42,848 nucleotides of DNA from Candidatus Terrybacteria bacterium RIFCSPHIGHO2_01_FULL_48_17 (lineage in GTDB: Bacteria > Patescibacteriota > Minisyncoccia > Terrybacterales > 2-01-FULL-58-14). Positions 9,889-17,119 of this stretch are shown in pieces (position 1 is the first letter of the stretch; every line of letters begins with the position of its first letter). The stretch lies in assembly GCA_001822835.1 (NCBI GenBank), contig MHSS01000001.1, positions 37,297-80,144 on the forward strand, written 5' to 3'. Below the pieces are notes generated by a model. That model was not told the origin of the DNA. It saw only the letters and a list, made by a program, of their open reading frames with translations, and did no database searches. The position numbers were made by a program, and so were the translations under genes.

Positions 9889-10638
9889 TCAATGATATTC
9901 TATCGATGGCTCGTTGTCTATATTACGCGTGGGAGCGAGATTTTCAAGTGTTTCAAGAAAATCCTCCGGTGGGTCTGCTTCGATGCTCAAACGGAGGCCG
10001 TTTGGCGTTAAAAAATGGAGAGTGCTTGCATGCAGCATCTGCCGGTGTGTTCGTTTCGAGGCGACCTTTCCGCCATACAATTGGTCCCCCAATACCGGAT
10101 GCCCCAACGCCGCAAGATGCACCCGTAATTGGTGCATTCTACCCGATTTTGGATGAAGTTCCAATAGCGTGGCATCTTGCAATCGCTTGCGCACTAAAAA
10201 TTCGGTTTCTGCCTCACGTATTGTCTTGTGCTCTGTACCCTGTACCCTGTACCCTGTGCGAAGTGCCTGCTGTTTTAGCTTGCCTCTTACAATAGGATAG
10301 CGGATTGTTCCTCTAGGTGCTTTAACGTTGCCTTGGACTATAGCAAGATAGGTTTTTTCAACTTTGCGTTGTTTAAATTGATCCTTAAGAAATAAAAATG
10401 CCTTTTGATTTTTTGCAACAGCCAAAACGCCCGAGGTATCCTTGTCCAACCGATGTACAATCCCTGGCCTTTCAGAGCCTTCGCCCACCCCTTGAATTTC
10501 TGGCCGCTGGATAAGCAATATATCGGCAAGCGTTTCCTCGTCTTTCACGCCCGCTCCTTGATGCACCACAAGCCCCGCAGGCTTATTGAGCGCTATTACG
10601 TCATCGTCTTCGTAGAGAATATCGAGGGATCCCTTCAT
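9889..10638 (-). CDS. rluD: RluA/RluD-family pseudouridine synthase
   Basis: LNKPAGLVVHQGAG, RPGIVHRLDKDTSGVLAVAKN, HPKSGRMHQLRVHLAALGHPVLGDQLYGG. Confidence 0.92.
   Translation of the reverse strand: MKGSLDILYEDDDVIALNKPAGLVVHQGAGVKDEETLADILLIQRPEIQGVGEGSERPGIVHRLDKDTSGVLAVAKNQKAFLFLKDQFKQRKVEKTYLAIVQGNVKAPRGTIRYPIVRGKLKQQALRTGYRVQGTEHKTIREAETEFLVRKRLQDATLLELHPKSGRMHQLRVHLAALGHPVLGDQLYGGKVASKRTHRQMLHASTLHFLTPNGLRLSIEADPPEDFLETLENLAPTRNIDNEPSIEYH
10233..10257. repeat. 7-bp tandem repeat CTGTACC (about 3.6 copies) inside rluD
   Basis: ctgtacc ctgtacc ctgtacc ctgt. Confidence 0.9.
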
Positions 10639-10682
10639 AATATACTTGAATTTTATTCTGGTAACATTAGTATATAACAAGA

Positions 10683-10756
10683 GGGCGGTTAGCTCAGCTG
10701 GTTAGAGCGTCACATTGACATTGTGAAGGTCAGTGGTTCAAGTCCACTACCGCCCA
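10683..10756 (+). tRNA. tRNA-Val(GAC)
   Basis: GGGCGGT/ACCGCCC acceptor, TCACA-TTGACAT-TGTGA anticodon arm, AGTGG-TTCAAGT-CCACT T-arm. Confidence 0.95.
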
Positions 10757-10778
10757 TTGGGCACGTAGCCCAACGGTA

Positions 10779-10798
10779 CCTGCCTACCGGCAGGCAGG
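10779..10798. repeat. REP-like palindromic insertion CCTGCCTACCGGCAGGCAGG in the tRNA D-loop
   Basis: CCTGCC-tacc-GGCAGG hairpin lying between D-loop AACGGTA and GAGC. Confidence 0.65.
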
Positions 10799-10808
10799 GA
10801 GCGCGAAG

Positions 10809-11050
10809 TCCCGAAAACGCCCGCGAGCTATAATATATTAATATATTAGGGATGCGTAGCTCAATTGGTTAGAGCGCCAAGCTTATACCTTGGTGGTTCC
10901 AGGTTCGAGTCCTGGCGCATCCATAAGCGAGTGGTTATGTTTTCGTGATCCCGTTGTCTCGCGGATATAAGATCAAAACACCGACCGGGCAATACGGGAA
11001 CTCGAAAACCTAAGCTCCGCAACTGCATGGGCTCAGCAAGATTTTCGGGA
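10809..11050 (+). other. Intervening sequence at the anticodon loop of the interrupted tRNA (intron-like or small insertion element), containing tRNA-Ile
   Basis: Ends TCCCGAAAA / TTTTCGGGA are perfect inverted repeats, extended to 12 bp (AAGTCCCGAAAA 10806-10817 / TTTTCGGGACTT 11042-11053) by flanking tRNA bases. Confidence 0.5.
10850..10923 (+). tRNA. tRNA-Ile(TAT)
   Basis: GGATGCG/CGCATCC acceptor, CCAAG-CTTATAC-CTTGG anticodon arm (anticodon TAT), CCAGG-TTCGAGT-CCTGG T-arm. Confidence 0.92.
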
Positions 11051-11122
11051 CTTATACCTTTGTGGTTCTAGGTTCGAATCCTAGCGTGCCCACCAAAATT
11101 TGGTTATAGTAATAAAAGTTGT

Positions 11123-11194
11123 GCTGGGGTAGCTCAGTGGTAGAGCATCTGCCTGAAGAGCAGAGGGTCGTCGGTTCGATCCCGACCCCCAGCA
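11123..11194 (+). tRNA. tRNA-Phe(GAA)
   Basis: GCTGGGG/CCCCAGC acceptor, TCTGC-CTGAAGA-GCAGA anticodon arm. Confidence 0.95.
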
Positions 11195-11201
11195 TACGTT
11201 G

Positions 11202-11226
11202 AAAGCCGCCGTTTGGCGGCTTTTAT
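11202..11226 (+). terminator. Intrinsic terminator after tRNA cluster
   Basis: AAAGCCGCC-gttt-GGCGGCTTTT. Confidence 0.8.
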
Positions 11227-11275
11227 GTTTTCAGGTGTTATCCGCAACTTAATTGTTCTTACGCAATCTGCCTTA

Positions 11276-11710
11276 TTAATAGTATGCGATTTTTTTCATC
11301 GAAGCAAAGGGCTCGGGTTGCGGATTCACAATAGGGCGGACGCGCCGGATATATGCGACCGCCTCATCCCAATCCATGCCTAAGCGGGTATGCAGCCACG
11401 TGGCAATAAAAGCCGTGCTGCGGCTAATGCCCATGGCACAATGCACGAGACATCGCTTCTTGAGTAAAACCATAAGGTCAAGAAACTGCAGTGCTGCCAC
11501 AAACGCAATCTCTGCGTCTTCGGGAATTGGCTTGGAATCGACAATCGGGAGTTTTGTGTACACAATTCCGGCCTTTTTATACTTCTTGCGCGGCACACGT
11601 ACCCAATCGGCGACACAGATTACCGCCTCTATATGCGCCTCTTTTAACGCTTTGATATTGCGGGCATCATGCCGATCCCCAATTGCAATCCATTCGGTAA
11701 CGAATTCCAC
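11276..11710 (-). CDS. Dual-specificity protein phosphatase family
   Basis: VHCAMGISRSTAFIATWL matches HCx5R; DSP fold order. Confidence 0.85.
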   Translation of the reverse strand: MEFVTEWIAIGDRHDARNIKALKEAHIEAVICVADWVRVPRKKYKKAGIVYTKLPIVDSKPIPEDAEIAFVAALQFLDLMVLLKKRCLVHCAMGISRSTAFIATWLHTRLGMDWDEAVAYIRRVRPIVNPQPEPFASMKKIAYY

Positions 11711-11837
11711 TCGTGTCTCCTTAACTAAAGCAGGTTTTAAAGAACTAGTTGCTGTAGTATGGCAGATTTAACCTCGTAGGTCAATCGGAGGATGCTAAAA
11801 ATAGGAACCCCGCCTTTTGGCGGAGGCAATTTTCTGG

Positions 11838-11909
11838 AGCGGGTGAGCGGAATCGAACCGCCATCTCTACCTTGGCAAGGTAGTATAATAACCACTATAC
11901 GACACCCGC
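11838..11909 (-). tRNA. tRNA-Gly(GCC)
   Basis: GCGGGTG/CACCCGC acceptor, CTACC-TTGCCAA-GGTAG anticodon arm on minus strand. Confidence 0.95.
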
Positions 11910-11963
11910 AAAATAGGGTTCAGTAATTAGGGTACAGGTAAGAAAAGCGAGCGTCAAGATAAA

Positions 11964-11982
11964 AGGGCCGACGATCGGCCCT
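11964..11982. terminator. Hairpin, probable terminator
   Basis: AGGGCCGA-cga-TCGGCCCT followed by ATATTTTT. Confidence 0.6.
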
Positions 11983-11988
11983 ATATTT

Positions 11989-12222
11989 TTAAAACTCCAG
12001 GCGTTCATTAGAATCTTCGGCGTTCTCCACCGAAAGAACAAAATATTCTTTTCCGTAATTGCGGCCATTCCACGTTGTTTCACGCGCCACCTTCTTTTGT
12101 GCTTTAACCACCGCCCTTGTAATGGTACCGGCCCTCACATCCCATGTAATAAATGAGGTTCGCGCTCCCCACCGGTCATATACAGCCACCTGTACAGTAA
12201 CCCGAAAAAGCAAGGGCTTCAT
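11989..12222 (-). CDS. Small hypothetical protein
   Basis: 77-aa ORF from MKPLLFRVTVQVAVYDRW; two nt downstream of the stop of the 12225-12551 ORF. Confidence 0.55.
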   Translation of the reverse strand: MKPLLFRVTVQVAVYDRWGARTSFITWDVRAGTITRAVVKAQKKVARETTWNGRNYGKEYFVLSVENAEDSNERLEF

Positions 12223-12224
12223 TT

Positions 12225-12551
12225 TTACATTTCTCCTCGCAAGGATTTCAGATGATGACGCCAAAAACGAACCGCGCCTCCACACTGTAGGCAAGGTGCT
12301 TGATACTCCACCAGCTCAAATTTAAGCTCATTCTCGGTTGGCGGAGAAATCCTATTTCCTTCACGATCGTATGAAATAGCGGAGGTTCCTACAAAAACTT
12401 CTTGTCCTCTGCCGTCTTGATAAGGCACGGCAAAAGGACGCGTTCTTCCCGTTCTTTTTGCATGCCTATAATCAGGAATGTGGCGCCCTGTCGGCCGGCC
12501 GAAGCGATCTTTTGAAGTACAGAAAAACCAACCCCACATCTTATGTAACAT
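12225..12551 (-). CDS. Small hypothetical protein with a CxxC motif
   Basis: 108-aa ORF; 'APCLQCGGAVRFWRHH'. Confidence 0.6.
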   Translation of the reverse strand: MLHKMWGWFFCTSKDRFGRPTGRHIPDYRHAKRTGRTRPFAVPYQDGRGQEVFVGTSAISYDREGNRISPPTENELKFELVEYQAPCLQCGGAVRFWRHHLKSLRGEM

Positions 12552-12571
12552 TCCCTTCTCCTTTTTTGCTG

Positions 12572-13285
12572 TTAATGTCCTTTCAGTACAGCATTGATTT
12601 CTTCAATAATCAACTGCGCTGCTTTTTGAGGCCCTCCGATGTTTTTTGGTGGCCTCGTAATAGAACGGCCCACCACAAGATAATCCGCTCCGGCTTGTAT
12701 TGCCTCATGAGGAGTCATTGTGCGCTGCTGGTCATCTGGCGGTGCCCACGCTGGTCGTATTCCCGGCGTCATTTTCAAGAGATGCTTAAATTCCAACGTC
12801 GATACGTATTCAAGTTCCCGCGGGGAACAAATTATACCATCGCACCCCGCATACTCGGCAATACGTGCAAACTGAAGCACTTTTTCTTTAACGGATGCGC
12901 CATAAATAAATCTGCACTGCTGCTCATTAAACGAGGTAAGCACCGTTGCAGCAAACAAAAGCGCCTGCCCCTTTCGATTTGCTGCTGTTCGCAGGGCCTT
13001 AGTTCCCGATGAAGCATCTATACTTACCATGGCAACATTCAAAGCCGCAGCTGCTTGCGTCGCACCCCCTAGGGTATAAGGAATTCCCTTAAACTTACAG
13101 TCGAGAAACGTTCTACAACCGAAACCTCGAACCAATTTCACGGCATGTGGCACCCCGACTGCAGTCGCAAACTCAAGCCCCACTTTAAAATAAGTCACGT
13201 ACGGGGAAAGTTGTTTTACCAAGCGCTTTGCTGAAACAAAGGAAAACTCATCAAGCGCAACAATGAGACGATCTTTTGCGTCCAT
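12572..13285 (-). CDS. pyrF: Orotidine 5'-phosphate decarboxylase-like protein (active-site variant)
   Basis: LIVALDEFSFVSAKRLVKQLSPYVTYFKVGLEF, FLDCKFKGIPYT, GATVLTSF-like, PGIRPAWAPPDDQQRTMTPHEAIQAGADYLVVGRSIT. Confidence 0.85.
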   Translation of the reverse strand: MDAKDRLIVALDEFSFVSAKRLVKQLSPYVTYFKVGLEFATAVGVPHAVKLVRGFGCRTFLDCKFKGIPYTLGGATQAAAALNVAMVSIDASSGTKALRTAANRKGQALLFAATVLTSFNEQQCRFIYGASVKEKVLQFARIAEYAGCDGIICSPRELEYVSTLEFKHLLKMTPGIRPAWAPPDDQQRTMTPHEAIQAGADYLVVGRSITRPPKNIGGPQKAAQLIIEEINAVLKGH

Positions 13286-13315
13286 CTCTTCTCCTTTTTT
13301 TCATTTTCAAAGCTA

Positions 13316-13399
13316 TGCCGGCGGCAGGACTTGAACCTGCAAGGAGTTTCCTCCAAGGGATTTTAAGTCCCTCGCGTATACCAATTCCGCCACGCCGGC
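13316..13399 (-). tRNA. tRNA-Leu(TAA)
   Basis: Class II tRNA with long variable arm; GGGA-CTTAAAA-TCCC anticodon arm; GCCGGCG acceptor. Confidence 0.95.
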
Positions 13400-13497
13400 G
13401 CGAAATTTTCTTGCGAGCGAAGCGAGTAACGGTTCGGCCAGAGCTCACCGCCCTGAACGCACCGAAGGGCTGAAAATTTCAGCGCCTCGCCTCTGGC
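13393..13497. repeat. Complex inverted-repeat / folded region
   Basis: GGCGC-GAAATTTTC (13397-13410) / GAAAATTTC-a-GCGCC (13472-13486), plus inner GCCCT/AGGGC and GCCAGAG/CTCTGGC arms. Confidence 0.6.
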
Positions 13498-13505
13498 GGA
13501 CTTCC

Positions 13506-13907
13506 TTAACTTATATATCCCATTTGCTTTAAGTCCTCAAACACAATGGGAAGAATTTCGTATGAATAAATTTCATCGGCATACACCCACTGATACGCCA
13601 CGTGTTCATCATTTAAACGCGGCGCGTCTTGCGCTGTTTGAAACCGATAAGCCCACGTGCGCCATGTTTTCCCCTCATAATCAACATCATATATCGGATA
13701 TTCTTGAGTAAGCGTTACGTCAAGACCGGTTTCTTCTTCAATCTCGCGAAGTGCTGCGGTATGCGGTTCTTCGTTCTCTTCAATATGGCCGGACACAATA
13801 TTCCATACGTTTGGCGCCCACTTTTTGTGAGGCGCACGCTTCATTAACAAAAGCTTTCCTTCCCTATTTTCGATGGCAGCAACAATCACTGGGACAATTT
13901 CTAGCAT
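13506..13907 (-). CDS. Nudix hydrolase
   Basis: Nudix box GHIEENEEPHTAALREIEEETGL. Confidence 0.9.
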   Translation of the reverse strand: MLEIVPVIVAAIENREGKLLLMKRAPHKKWAPNVWNIVSGHIEENEEPHTAALREIEEETGLDVTLTQEYPIYDVDYEGKTWRTWAYRFQTAQDAPRLNDEHVAYQWVYADEIYSYEILPIVFEDLKQMGYIS

Positions 13908-13909
13908 AT

Positions 13910-14380
13910 TTATGAAAAATAATCGTGTTCCATCAAGAAGGGAATGATTTTGTTGCGCAAGATCGGAGAAAGCTCATCGTCGTCATCCCATCCCGGCGCA
14001 TACCATACGACTTCCGCAATTTCGTTGCTTGCTTCGGGTGTTGATACAAGCCCCGCCGTATACAAACGAATTGATACGGTTTTCTCGTCATAAAGATCAT
14101 CGGCAGCCGCCACATCTTCAAACTCACCAATAAAATCAATCGGCTCCACCATTTCGGTGGATAGTTCTTTCTTAATTTCCCTTCGCAAACACGACAGATC
14201 ATCTTCTCCCGGCTCATATTGTCCGCCGGGAAGGATAAGTTGAGTTGTTGTGTCGCCTTCTCGCTTCCGGACTAACAATATTTGTTTTTTCTCATCAAAC
14301 ACCAAAAGGCCGCATTTGTTGATGGTTCGACTTTGCTCACCATCAATCCTGAGCTTGGCCGAAGGATTGAAATCTGCCAT
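13910..14380 (-). CDS. Nudix hydrolase
   Basis: Nudix-like box GGQYEPGEDDLSCLRREIKKELS. Confidence 0.8.
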   Translation of the reverse strand: MADFNPSAKLRIDGEQSRTINKCGLLVFDEKKQILLVRKREGDTTTQLILPGGQYEPGEDDLSCLRREIKKELSTEMVEPIDFIGEFEDVAAADDLYDEKTVSIRLYTAGLVSTPEASNEIAEVVWYAPGWDDDDELSPILRNKIIPFLMEHDYFS

Positions 14381-14409
14381 AAATATTTCTTAGATGCAGG
14401 ATATATTTA

Positions 14410-14481
14410 AGGCCGCGGCGGGAATCGAACCCGCGAATAAGGCTTTTGCAGAGCCTTGCCTTACCACTTGGCTACGCGGCC
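14410..14481 (-). tRNA. tRNA-Cys(GCA)
   Basis: GGCCGCG/CGCGGCC acceptor; AAGGCT-CTGCAAA-AGCCTT anticodon arm. Confidence 0.95.
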
Positions 14482-14489
14482 ATAAAACT

Positions 14490-14873
14490 CTATTCCCTAT
14501 TCCCTAGTTTCCTTATTTTGTAAAGCTCCTCTTCAATTTCAGCTGCTTGAGCTTCAACATTATCCAATAAAAACCTGATGCGCGGCACAGGACGCATACG
14601 TAGGCGTTTGTTCACCATCTGTTGAAACTCGAAGGTGCGCTGCGCAAGCTCTTGAAGAATCTGTCCCGCTTTTGTCCCGGGAAGCACGCTCACAAACACA
14701 TCCGCAGCGGCAAGATTAGGGGCAACGTCAACCCGAGTTACGGTAAGAAAGAGGTCCGGCGGTATATCCATTTCACGGTTCAGTATTTTTGCAAGCTCTT
14801 CTTGCATCAGCACATCAACTTGCTTTTGACGTCGTTCCGTCGCCATAATACCAACATTTTGTTGCAAATCCAA
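14490..14873 (-). CDS. rbfA: Ribosome-binding factor A
   Basis: RRQKQVDVLMQEELAKILNREM...FLTVTRVDVAPNLAAADVFVSVLPG...RLRMRPVPRIRFLLDN; adjacent to infB. Confidence 0.88.
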   Translation of the reverse strand: MDLQQNVGIMATERRQKQVDVLMQEELAKILNREMDIPPDLFLTVTRVDVAPNLAAADVFVSVLPGTKAGQILQELAQRTFEFQQMVNKRLRMRPVPRIRFLLDNVEAQAAEIEEELYKIRKLGNRE

Positions 14874-14885
14874 AACACTGAATCC

Positions 14886-16406
14886 CTAAAACAATTTTCT
14901 TTCCCTCCGCTCCTCATGAAATACTCTCAGCATATCTCCCTCAACAATATCAATGCTTCCTTTAATTTCAATAAGCATGCCGCATTCATTGCCTTGCTTC
15001 ACCTCATCTACCGGAATCTTATTTTGCTGCACTTCTTTAAGCCTTCCTCGACCCAACAAGCGATCGTCGCGCATCACCTCTGCAAATTCACCCTTGCGGA
15101 TAATGCCCGAAGCCACCCTTCCGCCCACAATCTGTTGCGTTCCCTCATCCCTGAAAAGCGCCAAAACACGTACCTGCCCAAGATCTTCTCTAATAATTTC
15201 AGGTGGAACGGTATCTTGCAATGCCCGTTTTACAATGTCGGTCAGGTCATAAATAACAGCAAGCATATGGATTTTTACCCCAGTCCTTTCGGCGCGCAAT
15301 GCAATCTGCCCGCGGATTTTTGTACGGAATGCAAAAATCTGGGCACGTGTTGCCTCGGCTTGGTCAATATCATTCTCGCTTACTTCCCCCGTATCCGCGC
15401 TTACGATATGAAGAGCAACATAGGGATTTGCCAATTTCTCAAGTTCGCCCACAATCGCCTCAAGCGAGCCGACAACATCCGCCCGAATTATCACCGCAAG
15501 TGTTGCCTCGCTCTCTTGACCGCCCAATATTTTTTCAAACGTACGTCGACTCGCTTCTTTTTCTGCGGCAGCCACCGCTTCCTTTTCTGAATCAAACGTC
15601 AACACCCTATCCCCCACATCTGGAACATCATTAAAACCAAGAAGAACTACAGGTATTGCGGGGCTGGCTTCGGTTACGGAATTTTTAAGAAAATTTTCCA
15701 TAGCTTTCACCTTTCCCACAACGGTTCCTGCAGAAATAACATCCCCAACTTTCAATATGCCGCTTTTGACCAATACTGTAGCAGTAGGACCCTGTCGAGA
15801 ATCTCGATGTGCCTCTATCACTACGCCCCAAAATGGTTCATCAACGGTATCCTTTAGTTCCGCAACTTCCGCAACGAGCAAAAGAAGTTCCAACAATTCT
15901 GCGATGCCCGTACCCGTTTTCCCCGAAACCTCAAGATTGGGCACGTCCCCTCCCCATCCCTCAAGCAAAACGCCCGCTTCAGCAAGTTGCGTTTTCGCGC
16001 GCTGCACATCTGCCTGCGGAAGATCGATTTTGGTAAAAGCCACAAGGTAAGGAATTTTGGCTGCACGAATCGCTTCAAGCGCCTCGCGTGTCTGAGGCTT
16101 CATGCCGTCATTGGCCGCTATAACAAGCACGGCAATATCGGCAACTGCTGCCCCACGCTTACGAATTGCAGAAAAGGCCTCGTGGCCAGGCGTATCCAGA
16201 AAGGTTATTTTTTTCCCATCGTGTTCCACCTGATAGGCACCAATATGCTGGGTAATGCCCCCCGATTCACGCGCAACCACATTCGTTTTGCGGATATAAT
16301 CCAAAAGCGTGGTCTTTCCATGATCAACATGACCTAAAACAACCACTACGGGGGGGCGAGTGGTTTGCGCAATTTCTTTTCGTTTTTTCCCTGCTGTTGC
16401 AGCCAT
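14886..16406 (-). CDS. infB: Translation initiation factor IF-2 (short form)
   Basis: [51 protein letters not shown]. Confidence 0.96.
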   Translation of the reverse strand: MAATAGKKRKEIAQTTRPPVVVVLGHVDHGKTTLLDYIRKTNVVARESGGITQHIGAYQVEHDGKKITFLDTPGHEAFSAIRKRGAAVADIAVLVIAANDGMKPQTREALEAIRAAKIPYLVAFTKIDLPQADVQRAKTQLAEAGVLLEGWGGDVPNLEVSGKTGTGIAELLELLLLVAEVAELKDTVDEPFWGVVIEAHRDSRQGPTATVLVKSGILKVGDVISAGTVVGKVKAMENFLKNSVTEASPAIPVVLLGFNDVPDVGDRVLTFDSEKEAVAAAEKEASRRTFEKILGGQESEATLAVIIRADVVGSLEAIVGELEKLANPYVALHIVSADTGEVSENDIDQAEATRAQIFAFRTKIRGQIALRAERTGVKIHMLAVIYDLTDIVKRALQDTVPPEIIREDLGQVRVLALFRDEGTQQIVGGRVASGIIRKGEFAEVMRDDRLLGRGRLKEVQQNKIPVDEVKQGNECGMLIEIKGSIDIVEGDMLRVFHEERRERKLF

Positions 16407-16452
16407 AATATTAAAACACTATTCCGATTTTAGGATCTGATTAGGACATTGA

Positions 16453-16920
16453 TTATTCGTTTTGTAATGCCCGTCTGATTGCCTCCCGCTCTTCGTCTGA
16501 CAGATGATGCTTGGAAGATCCGCGAACAATTGCCTTAGCAAAAATTCTCGCGCCTTCCCGTGAATAGAGAGAAGAGATAACGGCGCCATTATCATTTGCG
16601 TCAAGCAATGCTATGGCAAATGACTGATCGCCTCCCGTATCATCAAACGGATTAAAACGGACCACCCCAACCTTTTGCACGGCGTCGGTCGCCATAACAT
16701 CAATACGCGCGACATCGTCACGCAGATTCTTGAATTCCTTTTCAATCGCCACAAGCCGTTTAGTTGCTTCAGAAATAACTCCTTCCAGGTCTTTGCCTTT
16801 ATTGCCTCGAAAAATTTCGGTGAGGCGGCGGTCAAACCCTAAAACCTTAAAAAGGACGAATATCGAAACGATAAGCGCCACAAGGGACCAAAGCCAGGAA
16901 TATTGAACCATAAAAGACAT
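16453..16920 (-). CDS. DUF4446 family protein
   Basis: VQKVGVVRFNPFDDTGGDQSFAIALLDANDNGAVISSLYSREGARIFAK; N-terminal TM. Confidence 0.85.
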   Translation of the reverse strand: MSFMVQYSWLWSLVALIVSIFVLFKVLGFDRRLTEIFRGNKGKDLEGVISEATKRLVAIEKEFKNLRDDVARIDVMATDAVQKVGVVRFNPFDDTGGDQSFAIALLDANDNGAVISSLYSREGARIFAKAIVRGSSKHHLSDEEREAIRRALQNE

Positions 16921-17119
16921 AATCCTATTATATCAAAGCTTTTTGAGAACAAAATTGAAATAGGGGCGCACGGCCTGTGCAAAAGAGGTATATAAATTCT
17001 AAAAATTGCATATTCTTGGTATTCAAAAATCCGCCTCATCCAGGTTCGGTACTTCGATACGCCCAATACGAATACTATCCATGCTAACGCATGTTATGGA
17101 TTTTTGGAAGTCACTGCTA

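Larger units (their letters stand above)
10759..11095 (+). pseudogene. Interrupted tRNA (Ile-UAU-like): 5' part 10759-10808 and 3' part 11051-11095, with a 20-bp D-loop insertion and a 242-bp anticodon-loop insertion
   Basis: GGGCACG (10759-10765) pairs with CGTGCCC (11085-11091); CGAAG (10804-10808) pairs with CTTTG (11058-11062); CTAGG-TTCGAAT-CCTAG T-arm; ACCA 3' end. Confidence 0.6.

Noticed and set aside
10759-11095. tmRNA (ssrA) as explanation of the interrupted tRNA
   Set aside because: Length and tRNA-like ends fit loosely, but there is no ALAA-stop tag ORF, no tmRNA 5' signature (GGGGxUG..UUCGAC), and a full variable loop and anticodon 3' arm are present, as in an ordinary tRNA.
13506-14380. 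Adjacent Nudix hydrolases as a special system
   Set aside because: Tandem Nudix genes are common; sequences are divergent and no further linked genes suggest a dedicated pathway.
14622-15590. 322-aa plus-strand ORF overlapping rbfA/infB
   Set aside because: Antisense to clear rbfA and infB coding sequence; no recognisable domain.
14886-16406. Short IF-2 as an anomaly
   Set aside because: Loss of the IF-2 N-terminal region is frequent in reduced genomes including CPR.
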